64,000 nucleotides of DNA from Pedobacter sp. SL55. Lineage in GTDB: Bacteria; Bacteroidota; Bacteroidia; Sphingobacteriales; Sphingobacteriaceae. The stretch spans positions 682,001-746,000 of the forward strand of contig NZ_CP113059.1 of NCBI RefSeq assembly GCF_026625705.1, given 5' to 3'. The position numbers were made by a program, and so were the translations under genes. Below the pieces are notes generated by a model that saw only the letters and a list, made by a program, of their open reading frames with translations, searched no databases and had not been told where the DNA came from. Shown here piece by piece: positions 36,286 to 43,781 of the stretch (position 1 is its first letter; every line of letters starts with the position of its first letter).

Positions 36286-36293
36286 TATATTTG
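36286..36293 (+). promoter_or_regulatory. Putative -7 element for the GNAT gene
   Basis: TATATTTG, a perfect TAnnTTTG, 17 bp before the ATG at 36311. Confidence 0.5.
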
Positions 36294-36310
36294 GATCATA
36301 AATTTCAAAC

Positions 36311-36763
36311 ATGACTTTTTCACTAAAAAGAACCACTTCTACTGATCCTGATTTCGTTAAATTAGTAGGCTATTTAAATGCCGAATTATCAAAAGTTAAT
36401 GGCAATGAAGATGCATTTTACGCACAATTCAATAAAATTGATCAAATTAACCACGTAGTTTTAGTGTGCGATAATAATAAACCAATAGCTTGCGGAGCCA
36501 TCAAACAATTTTCTTCAGCTGCAATGGAAGTAAAACGGATGTTCACTTTGCCAAACAACAGAGGACAAGGCGCAGCCAGTATTCTTTTAGAAGAACTTGA
36601 AAGATGGGCAAAGGAAATGGGCTACGAAAAATGTGTGTTAGAAACAAGTAAACGTCAACCCGACGCATTAGCGCTTTATAGCAAAAATGGATATGAAGTC
36701 ATTCCAAATTACGGGCAATACATTGGCATAGCAAACAGCATCTGTTTTGAAAAAACAATATAA
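36311..36763 (+). CDS. GNAT family N-acetyltransferase
   Basis: 150 aa, a single GNAT domain. The acetyl-CoA binding signature is MEVKRMFTLPNNRGQGAASI (residues ~76-95; R/Q-x-x-G-x-G/A type), followed by LEELERWAKEMGYEKCVLET and the C-terminal ALYSKNGYEVIPNYGQY. It transfers an acetyl group from acetyl-CoA to an amine; the substrate is unknown. It stands alone with its own promoter. Confidence 0.9.
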   Translation: MTFSLKRTTSTDPDFVKLVGYLNAELSKVNGNEDAFYAQFNKIDQINHVVLVCDNNKPIACGAIKQFSSAAMEVKRMFTLPNNRGQGAASILLEELERWAKEMGYEKCVLETSKRQPDALALYSKNGYEVIPNYGQYIGIANSICFEKTI

Positions 36764-36860
36764 CCCATACCTACATTTTGAAAATTTTGCAAAATAAAAA
36801 CACCAAATCAACCAACTTCATAAATCTTTATAGAAAAAATTAAAAATTTCAACAGAAACA

Positions 36861-36892
36861 TTTGCATATATCAAAATTATTACGCTCTTTTG
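36861..36892 (+). promoter_or_regulatory. Weak promoter candidate for the thr operon leader
   Basis: TTTG at 36861-36864 and CTCTTTTG at 36885-36892 are spaced like -33/-7 elements, but the TA of the -7 is missing. Transcription would then start about 20 nt before the leader peptide ATG. Low confidence. Confidence 0.3.
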
Positions 36893-36918
36893 AAGTGTAA
36901 ATAAAACACTAACAGAAA

Positions 36919-36993
36919 ATGATTTTTAACTCTTCAATTATTACCACAATTATTATTACCGGCGGCAAAGCTATCGGGAGCAACCTTGTGTAA
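36919..36993 (+). CDS. thrL: thr operon leader peptide (Ile/Thr-rich)
   Basis: A 24-codon ORF: M I F N S S I I T T I I I T G G K A I G S N L V, then TAA. Codons 7-14 (36937-36960) are all Ile or Thr. This is the hallmark of an attenuation leader sensing charged tRNA-Thr and tRNA-Ile, as in enteric thrL, and it lies 176 bp upstream of thrA. Its last codons overlap the antiterminator arm (36972-36979), so a ribosome reaching the stop codon would mask that arm. It is too short for routine ORF calling. The assignment is by codon content, position and RNA structure together. Confidence 0.85.
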   Translation: MIFNSSIITTIIITGGKAIGSNLV

Positions 36994-37055
36994 CATTGAG
37001 AAAAACATAAAAACACAAAAAGCGTCCCGATAAAAATCGGGACGCTTTTTTTTTT
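36972..37055 (+). promoter_or_regulatory. Transcription attenuator of thrABC (antiterminator and terminator)
   Basis: Terminator: AAAAGCGTCCCGAT (37018-37031) pairs over 14 bp with ATCGGGACGCTTTT (37036-37049), loop AAAA, T10 tract to 37055. Antiterminator: TATCGGGA (36972-36979), inside the leader peptide codons, is an exact complement of TCCCGATA (37025-37032), the terminator's left arm. A ribosome stalled on the Ile/Thr codons (36937-36960) leaves 36972-36979 free to capture the left arm, so transcription reads into thrA. With enough charged tRNA the ribosome covers it and the terminator forms. Confidence 0.85.
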
Positions 37056-37087
37056 AAAACGTTAAAACCTAATAAAAAATAAATAGA

Positions 37088-37140
37088 TGAAACCGTCTTG
37101 ATTGACAAAATCAAATCAGAGCATAATCAAGACAGCTTCA
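37088..37140 (+). other. Stem-loop between the attenuator and thrA
   Basis: GTCTTGATT (37095-37103) pairs with AATCAAGAC (37125-37133), with a flanking TGAA/TTCA pair beyond a small internal loop. It lies past the terminator, so it exists only on read-through mRNA. It may protect the 5' end or hold a processing site; its function is not known. Confidence 0.5.
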
Positions 37141-37168
37141 TTACCATTAAAAACAAATAAATAAAACG

Positions 37169-39616
37169 ATGAAAGTCCTCAAATTTGGCGGTACATCCGT
37201 AGGTACCACCGAAAACATTAAAACCCTTCTTAAGCTAGTGCAAGAAGAAAGAAAGAACGCAAATCCGGTGGTTGTATTATCGGCGATGAGCGGTGTAACC
37301 AATCTTCTTCTAGAAATGGCGGAGCTAGCCGAAAAAGGAGAAAGCTATCAAGACCAACTGAAAAGCATTGAGCAAAAACACTTCGATGTAGTAAAAACAT
37401 TATTGCCAGCAGCAGCTCAAAACCCTATTTTAACCAAGCTTAAAATTCATTTTAACGAGCTGGAAGATGCTTTGCAAGCAGTTTCTAGTTTGCAAGAACT
37501 CAGCTTACGCACTAGAGATTTTATTGTTAGTTTTGGCGAAAGGTGCTCAAATAGTATGGTAGCGCACATTGCTACACAGTATTTCGACAATTCATTGTAT
37601 GTGGATGGCTCTAAACTCATTAAAACCGATAGTGAGTTTGGAAATGCCCGAGTTAATTTTGAACTGACGGATACGCTAATCAAAGAATTTTACGAAGCAA
37701 ACAGCGACAAAGTTTTGTTCGTTACGGGTTTCATCGCCAGCAACGCCGCAAATCAAATTACTACACTTGGTAGAGGCGGCTCTGATTATACCGCAGCCAT
37801 TTGGGGTGCCGCTTTAGATGTTTCGGAGATTGAAATTTGGACAGACGTAAATGGCATGATGACTGCCGATCCACGCATCGTTAAAAAAGCTTTTTCATTA
37901 GATGAACTGAGTTACATTGAGGCAATGGAATTGAGTTATTTTGGGGCTAAAGTGATTTATCCACCAACCATGGTTCCGGCTTTTGCAAAAAAAATCCCCT
38001 TGGTCATTAAAAACACTTTCGAGCCAGAATTTGCTGGAACTTTCATCCGTAGCAACATCAAACCTTCCGATTTACCAATTAAAGGCATTTCTTCTATCAA
38101 CCAAATCAGCATCATTAACTTGAGCGGTAGTGGTATGGTAGGTAAAGCTGGTTTTAGTGGCCGTTTGTTCTCTCTACTATCCAGAGAACAAATCAACGTA
38201 ATTTTAATTACGCAATCCTCTTCTGAACATAGCATTACTTTTGCGGTAAATCCTGCAGACGCCGCTAGAGCGGTAACCATCATCAACAAAGAGTTTGAAT
38301 TAGAGCTAGCTGCAGGCAAATTAGCTTATCCAGAAGTTGAAGGCGAACTTGCGGTACTGGCCATCGTTGGCGAAAACATGAAACGTACACCTGGCATGAG
38401 CGGCCGTTTGTTCAATGCTTTAGGGAGAAACGGTGTTAATGTTAGAGCCATTGCGCAGGGTTCTTCAGAATATAACATTTCGGTAATCATCGGCAAAGAT
38501 GATTTGGCAAAATCTCTCAATGCAGTACACGATGCTTTCTACACCGATTTGAAACGCACCCTAAATGTTTATTGCTTAGGAACTGGAAATATCGGTAAAA
38601 CGATGTTTAAACAGATTAAAGAGCAAAGCCAATTTTTAGCAGAGAAAAACGATTTGCAAGTAAAAGTTGTAGGTATTGCCAATACCCGCAAAATGGTTTT
38701 TGATGCCAACGGAATTGATTTAGATAACTGGGAAAATACTTTAGAAGCAAACGGCGAACAAGCAAACCTTTCGGATTTTGTAGGCAAGATGCAATCGTTA
38801 AACTTGGCGAATAGTGTATTTGTGGACAATACCGCTAGTGAAGCTCCAATTCCATTTTATAAGCAAGTTTTCGAAAGCAGCGTTTCTATTGTTGCCTGTA
38901 ATAAAAAAGGTAACTCGGCAGAGTTTGCCCAATACAAATTATTTAAGGATACGGCCAGTAAACACGGTGTAGATTTTTATTACGAAACCAACGTGGGTGC
39001 AGGTTTGCCTATTATTGGCACATTGAAAAACCTGATGATGAGCGGAGACCGAATCGATAGAATCGAAGCGATTTTATCGGGAACAATCTCGTTTATCTTC
39101 AACAGCTTTAAAGGCGACAAGGAATTTTACGACATTGTAAAAGAAGCACAAGATTTAGGCTACACAGAACCAGATCCACGTGACGACCTCAACGGCATGG
39201 ACTTTATGCGCAAAATGCTGATTTTAGCTAGGGATGCAGGCTATCCTTTAGAATCAAGTGATGTAAAAATAGATAACATTTTGCCCGAAGCTTGCTTAAA
39301 AGCAGCAACGGTAGAAGAGTTTTATCAAGAACTTAAAAACAACAGTGCCTATTTCGAAAACCTAAAAAATACGGCTGAAAGCGAGAAAAAAGTATTGCGT
39401 TACATTGGCAAATTAGAAAATGGCAAGGTAGAAATCAGCTTACAAATGGTTGGCGAAGACCATCCTTTCTATGCACTTTCTGGAGCCGACAACATTATTT
39501 CTTTCGTAACCGATAGATATAAATTTCGCCCAATGGTAGTAAAAGGCCCAGGTGCTGGTGCCGAAGTTACCGCAGCAGGTGTGTTTGCAGATATTATTAA
39601 TGTGGCTACTCCTTAA
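37169..39616 (+). CDS. thrA: Bifunctional aspartate kinase / homoserine dehydrogenase I
   Basis: 815 aa. The aspartate kinase domain (1-~290) begins MKVLKFGGTSVGTTENI. Two ACT-like regulatory repeats follow (~310-450; SGRLFSLLSREQINVILITQ and SGRLFNALGRNGVNVRAIAQ). The homoserine dehydrogenase domain (~465-815) has the NAD(P) motif LGTGNIGKTM and the catalytic region GDRIDRIEAILSGTISFIFN. It catalyses the first and third steps from aspartate to threonine. It is the first gene of thrABC, behind the attenuator; threonine feedback through the ACT repeats is expected from the family. Confidence 0.97.
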   Translation: MKVLKFGGTSVGTTENIKTLLKLVQEERKNANPVVVLSAMSGVTNLLLEMAELAEKGESYQDQLKSIEQKHFDVVKTLLPAAAQNPILTKLKIHFNELEDALQAVSSLQELSLRTRDFIVSFGERCSNSMVAHIATQYFDNSLYVDGSKLIKTDSEFGNARVNFELTDTLIKEFYEANSDKVLFVTGFIASNAANQITTLGRGGSDYTAAIWGAALDVSEIEIWTDVNGMMTADPRIVKKAFSLDELSYIEAMELSYFGAKVIYPPTMVPAFAKKIPLVIKNTFEPEFAGTFIRSNIKPSDLPIKGISSINQISIINLSGSGMVGKAGFSGRLFSLLSREQINVILITQSSSEHSITFAVNPADAARAVTIINKEFELELAAGKLAYPEVEGELAVLAIVGENMKRTPGMSGRLFNALGRNGVNVRAIAQGSSEYNISVIIGKDDLAKSLNAVHDAFYTDLKRTLNVYCLGTGNIGKTMFKQIKEQSQFLAEKNDLQVKVVGIANTRKMVFDANGIDLDNWENTLEANGEQANLSDFVGKMQSLNLANSVFVDNTASEAPIPFYKQVFESSVSIVACNKKGNSAEFAQYKLFKDTASKHGVDFYYETNVGAGLPIIGTLKNLMMSGDRIDRIEAILSGTISFIFNSFKGDKEFYDIVKEAQDLGYTEPDPRDDLNGMDFMRKMLILARDAGYPLESSDVKIDNILPEACLKAATVEEFYQELKNNSAYFENLKNTAESEKKVLRYIGKLENGKVEISLQMVGEDHPFYALSGADNIISFVTDRYKFRPMVVKGPGAGAEVTAAGVFADIINVATP

Positions 39617-39622
39617 CTAACC

Positions 39623-39700
39623 CGTCATTGCGAGGCACGAAGCAATCTCTTCAACGTTTAACAAGATGCTTTAGGATTGCTTCGCAGGCTCGCAATGACG
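39623..39700. repeat. Palindromic repeat, family B, copy 2 (between thrA and thrB)
   Basis: A 78-bp inverted repeat with arms CGTCATTGCGAGGCACGAAG + CAATC and GATTGCTTCGCAGGCTCGCA + ATGACG. The right arm carries a small internal change (CAGGCT for TGCCT) relative to 26708-26782. It lies inside the operon, 6 bp after the thrA stop and 23 bp before thrB. Confidence 0.9.
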
Positions 39701-39723
39701 ACAAGACTATTAAAAGAAACAAA

Positions 39724-40704
39724 ATGTCAAATAATACAGATACACTTGTGGAACCTAAAAAACAGAAAGTGGATTTAAAAGAAATCAAAGTTTTCGCCCC
39801 TGCAACGGTAGCCAACGTGGTATGCGGCTTCGATGTACTTGGCTTTGCGGTAAATGCTCCAGGCGACGAGGCAGTGATGCGTTTGGTGGAAGAACCTGGT
39901 GTTCGCCTATTAAAAATCACTGGCGATGATGGCAAACTTCCGCTAAACAGCGATAAAAATACCGTGAGCGCTTCAGTTAAGCACTATTTAAGTCACATCA
40001 ACCGTGAGGATGTAGGTGTAGAAATTGAACTGCACAAAAAAATGCCAATTGGCAGCGGTTTGGGTTCTAGTTCGGCAAGTACCGTTGCAGGTTTGTATGC
40101 CATCAATCAATTGATGGGCAACCTACTAACCGCTAAAGAACTGGTTCCTTTTGCCATGAAAGGGGAAGAAATTGCTTGTGGTTATGGTCATGCGGATAAT
40201 GTAGCGCCAGCAATTATGGGTGGCTTTGTATTAGTACGCAGTTACGAACCTTTAGATGTAATTTCTCTTCCAGTTCCCGATGGCATGTTTGCGGCAATTG
40301 TTTATCCAGAAGTAGATGTACCTACCAAAGATGCCCGCCAAATGATCCGTGCTAAGGTGGCCTTAAAAGATGCCGTTACCCAATGGGGAAATGTAGCTGG
40401 CTTGGTAAGTGGCTTGTTCTTAAACGATATGGATTTAGTTGGCCGCAGCATGAAAGATGTTTTAGTCGAGCCAACGCGTTCTATCCTTATCCCAGATTTT
40501 GAGGTGCTACGCAAACTAGCGATGGAGAACGGTGCTGTTGGCTTCGGGATTTCTGGCTCTGGCCCATCTGTTTTTGCCTTAACTAAGGATGAAGAAAGTG
40601 CCAAGAAAATTACAAAAGCACAACAAATGCACCTGCATCAAATTAATATTAATAGTCAAGCTTACGTTTCTGAAGTAAATACAGAAGGACCGAGAACGTT
40701 GTAA
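39724..40704 (+). CDS. thrB: Homoserine kinase
   Basis: 326 aa from the ATG at 39724; the upstream reading to 39628 is repeat DNA. GHMP kinase family: IKVFAPATVANVVCGFDVLG at the N-terminus, the ATP loop MPIGSGLGSSSASTVAG, and the C-terminal GFGISGSGPSVFALT. It phosphorylates homoserine for threonine synthesis. It is the second gene of thrABC, separated from thrA by a family-B palindrome that might influence mRNA stability between the two. Confidence 0.96.
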   Translation: MSNNTDTLVEPKKQKVDLKEIKVFAPATVANVVCGFDVLGFAVNAPGDEAVMRLVEEPGVRLLKITGDDGKLPLNSDKNTVSASVKHYLSHINREDVGVEIELHKKMPIGSGLGSSSASTVAGLYAINQLMGNLLTAKELVPFAMKGEEIACGYGHADNVAPAIMGGFVLVRSYEPLDVISLPVPDGMFAAIVYPEVDVPTKDARQMIRAKVALKDAVTQWGNVAGLVSGLFLNDMDLVGRSMKDVLVEPTRSILIPDFEVLRKLAMENGAVGFGISGSGPSVFALTKDEESAKKITKAQQMHLHQININSQAYVSEVNTEGPRTL

Positions 40705-40797
40705 AATTGTTACGAGTTACGAGTTGAATGTTATGGGTCTAGATGTCTAAACCTGCAACTCGCAACACACAACTCGTAACCCAAAACCCAAAACCCA
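40705..40797. repeat. GTTACGAGTT-type inverted intergenic repeat
   Basis: Contains GTTACGAGTTACGAGTT near the left end and ACTCGCAAC...ACTCGTAAC near the right, so the thrB-thrC gap can form a long hairpin. It is related to 34853-34933. Confidence 0.6.
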
Positions 40798-42105
40798 ATG
40801 CAATTCTACTCAACCAACAATAAAGATTTACGTGTTTCCTTTAAAGAGGCTGTTTTTAATAGCATGCCTTTAGACAAAGGTTTATACATGCCCGAGGTAA
40901 TTCCTCAATTACCTGCTGCATTTATCGATAACATTGAGCAATATTCGCTTACAGAAATTGCTTACGAAGTAGCATCAGCTTTGCTGAAAGACGAAATACC
41001 TGCCAACGATTTGAAAGCTTTGGTAGAGGAAGCGGCTAATTTTGATGCGCCTACAGTTCCTTTAAACGAGAACACTTTTGTTTTAGAGCTTTTTCACGGA
41101 CCATCGTTAGCTTTTAAAGATTTTGGTGCCCGTTTCATGAGTCGCGTAATGGGTTATTACCTTAAAGATGGCGAACAATTACTGGATGTTTTGGTAGCTA
41201 CATCGGGCGATACTGGCGGTGCTGTAGCTTTAGGGTTTTTAGGCGTAGCGAATACAAGAGTAACCATACTTTATCCAAAGGGAAAAGTAAGCCCAATACA
41301 AGAGCAACAATTAACCACCTTAGGGCAAAACATTAGAGCCATTGAAATAGACGGCACTTTTGATGATTGCCAAGCTTTGGTAAAACAAGCATTCGCTGAT
41401 GAAGAACTGAACAAAAAATTCCGTTTAACTTCGGCCAATTCTATCAATATTTCTCGTTTAATTCCGCAGACTTTCTATTATTTTAATGCTTATGTGCAAT
41501 TGAAAAGAAAAGGTTTTAAGGAGGTGGTATTTTCTGTACCTAGCGGGAATTTGGGAAACATTGGCGCTGGTTTATTAGCTTATAAAATGGGTTTACCAGT
41601 GAAACAGTTTATCGCTGCTACGAATGTGAATGATACCGTTCCTCGTTTCTTGGAGACTGGTGTTTATGAAACCAAACCATCTGTACAAACTTATGCTAAC
41701 GCGATGGATGTTGGCGCTCCTAGCAACTGGGTGCGTATCATGGATTTGTTTGCTGATGATGCAGATGCTTTGAAAAAAGTAGTAAGTGCTGCTCGTTTCA
41801 CTGATGAAGAAACTTTAGCTGCCATTAAAGCAATTGATACAAAATACGATTACATCGCTTGTCCGCATACGGCAATTGCTTATTTAGCAGTAGAAAAATA
41901 CAGAAACGAAACTGGTTACGATGGAGCTGCTGTATTTTTATCTACTGCCCACGCTTGTAAATTCCCCGATATTTTCCCTGCCGAGTTAGCTGCTAAAATT
42001 GAAATCCCCGCTTCGGTAAAAGAATTGGAAGGTAGAGCCAAACAAGCTGATGAATTAGATGTAGCATTCGAAGGATTTAAAAACTGGTTAATCAATAAAA
42101 ATTAA
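40798..42105 (+). CDS. thrC: Threonine synthase
   Basis: 435 aa. Fold-type II PLP enzyme: the N-terminal MQFYSTNNKDLRVSFKEAVF is typical; the PLP lysine lies in HGPSLAFKDFGARF (~residue 107); the phosphate-binding loop is SGDTGGAVALG, and SVPSGNLGNIGAG follows. It converts O-phosphohomoserine to threonine. Last gene of thrABC; a 15-bp hairpin follows at 42123. Confidence 0.97.
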   Translation: MQFYSTNNKDLRVSFKEAVFNSMPLDKGLYMPEVIPQLPAAFIDNIEQYSLTEIAYEVASALLKDEIPANDLKALVEEAANFDAPTVPLNENTFVLELFHGPSLAFKDFGARFMSRVMGYYLKDGEQLLDVLVATSGDTGGAVALGFLGVANTRVTILYPKGKVSPIQEQQLTTLGQNIRAIEIDGTFDDCQALVKQAFADEELNKKFRLTSANSINISRLIPQTFYYFNAYVQLKRKGFKEVVFSVPSGNLGNIGAGLLAYKMGLPVKQFIAATNVNDTVPRFLETGVYETKPSVQTYANAMDVGAPSNWVRIMDLFADDADALKKVVSAARFTDEETLAAIKAIDTKYDYIACPHTAIAYLAVEKYRNETGYDGAAVFLSTAHACKFPDIFPAELAAKIEIPASVKELEGRAKQADELDVAFEGFKNWLINKN

Positions 42106-42122
42106 TCAAAGATTAGTCATCA

Positions 42123-42174
42123 TTAACGGCCAGATGTGGATATCAATGTAATTATATCAACATCTGGCCGTTAA
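42123..42174 (+). terminator. Long hairpin after thrC
   Basis: A perfect 15-bp stem (TTAACGGCCAGATGT / ACATCTGGCCGTTAA) with an inner GATAT/ATATC pair, followed by ATTTTAAAG. It is probably the end of the thr operon, though the U tract is poor. Confidence 0.65.
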
Positions 42175-42199
42175 ATTTTAAAGCCCTAGCCTATTTACC

Positions 42200-42207
42200 T
42201 ATATTTG
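42200..42207 (+). promoter_or_regulatory. Putative -7 element for lutB
   Basis: TATATTTG ends 6 nt before the ATG at 42214, the same arrangement as at gldB. It implies a leaderless or nearly leaderless mRNA if used. Confidence 0.45.
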
Positions 42208-42213
42208 ACAGCT

Positions 42214-43602
42214 ATGACCATTGCCGAAGATTTTTTAGCCAAAGCCGACCAAAAGGCTTTCGATATGCCGCATCGCAATACCATCAATTACAATATTGGT
42301 AAGTATGATACAGCGGTGTCTCGTGGTTTGTCTAAATTTGAAAATCTGGAAGCATCTAAACGCAAAGCACACGTTATTAAATGGCGTGTGATGGAAAATC
42401 TGGACAAGCTGTTGCCAGAGTTTGAATCTAATTTCCAGAAACGTGGCGGTAAAGTAATTTGGGCAAATGATGCCGAAGAGGCTCAAAAAGAAATCCTGCA
42501 AATTATTCAAAGAAACGGAGGCAAGTCGGTCATCAAGTCTAAATCAATGACTACCGAAGAAATTCATTTGAATGAGTTTTTAGATAAAAACAATATCGAA
42601 TCTTTAGAGAGCGATCTGGGCGAATACATTGTACAGTTGTTGGGCCAAGCGCCTTATCATATTGTTACGCCAGCCATGCACTTGAGCAAGGAAGATATCG
42701 CCAAGCTTTTTAATGAGAAATTCGGTACCCCAATAGACGCCACTCCCGAGCAATTGACCCAAAAAGCTCGTGAATTACTGCGTGATAAATACCTAAAAGC
42801 AGATATTGGCATTACTGGCGGCAACTTTTTAATTGCAGATAGCGGAAGTATTGCATTGACAGAAAATGAGGGCAATGCGAGGTTAACCACCACTTTTCCT
42901 AAAATCCATATTGCGGTGGTTGGTATAGAGAAATTAGTTCCGTCTATTGCAGACTTAGATTTATTTTGGCCTTTGTTGTCTAGCCACGGTACGGGACAGA
43001 ATTTAACGGTTTACAATACCATTTTGAGTGGACCACGCAAAGCACATGAAACAGACGGGCCAGAAGAAATGTATGTGATATTGCTAGACAATGGACGTAC
43101 GAATTTGCTAGCTCAAAAAGATCAACGCCAGGCTTTATATTGCATTCGTTGTGGCGCTTGTTTAAATGCTTGCCCAGTTTATAAAAACATTGGAGGCCAC
43201 ACTTACAACACCACGTACAGCGGGCCAATTGGCTCCATCATTACGCCTCACTTTAAAGGCATGCAAGAATTTAAACATTTAAGCTACGCCTCGAGCTTGT
43301 GCGGAAAATGTTCGGAAGTTTGCCCGGTTAAAATCGACATTCATAAAATGCTGTTACTAAACCGTAGAGATGCGGCTGTAGCCAACGAAAATACCGCTAA
43401 AGAAAACATGGGCTGGAACCTTTGGAAAAAAGGAATGAAAAAACGCTCATTGATGGATTTCTTTGGTGGAAAAATGAAGAACTTCTTCCTTAAAACATTC
43501 TTTAAAAAAGGCTGGGGCAAATACCGTGAAATGCCAGAAGTAGCAGAGAAATCTTTCGCAAAACGCTGGGAAGAACACCAGAAGAAGAAAGAGATAGAGT
43601 AA
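42214..43602 (+). CDS. lutB: Lactate utilization iron-sulfur protein LutB
   Basis: 462 aa from the ATG at 42214; a TTG at 42205 lies inside the -7 motif. The DUF162/LutB domain (residues ~60-300) includes ADIGITGGNFLIADSGSIAL. Two 4Fe-4S motifs follow: CIRCGACLNACP (~310-321) and CGKCSEVCP (~363-371). The C-terminal tail is Lys-rich. LutABC oxidises L-lactate to pyruvate with electrons passed through the Fe-S proteins. lutA and lutC are not next to it here, so the complex must be completed from elsewhere or this copy acts alone. Confidence 0.93.
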   Translation: MTIAEDFLAKADQKAFDMPHRNTINYNIGKYDTAVSRGLSKFENLEASKRKAHVIKWRVMENLDKLLPEFESNFQKRGGKVIWANDAEEAQKEILQIIQRNGGKSVIKSKSMTTEEIHLNEFLDKNNIESLESDLGEYIVQLLGQAPYHIVTPAMHLSKEDIAKLFNEKFGTPIDATPEQLTQKARELLRDKYLKADIGITGGNFLIADSGSIALTENEGNARLTTTFPKIHIAVVGIEKLVPSIADLDLFWPLLSSHGTGQNLTVYNTILSGPRKAHETDGPEEMYVILLDNGRTNLLAQKDQRQALYCIRCGACLNACPVYKNIGGHTYNTTYSGPIGSIITPHFKGMQEFKHLSYASSLCGKCSEVCPVKIDIHKMLLLNRRDAAVANENTAKENMGWNLWKKGMKKRSLMDFFGGKMKNFFLKTFFKKGWGKYREMPEVAEKSFAKRWEEHQKKKEIE

Positions 43603-43781
43603 GCAGGTACTAGGTGTTAGGGATCAGGTATTAGTCTAAGCGGCGAAACTGTAGCGAACGGCTATTAGTTTAGCTAAACGAACCTTAAACAGATCTAAAG
43701 ATTCAAAATAAAAACTGTCTCCTGATTTCTGACGACTGATGACTTAATTACTATATTTACGGTAAACCAATATCAACCTTT

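Noticed and set aside
39628-39723. N-terminal extension of ThrB
   Set aside because: It is translated palindrome B; ThrB homologs start near MSNNTDTL.
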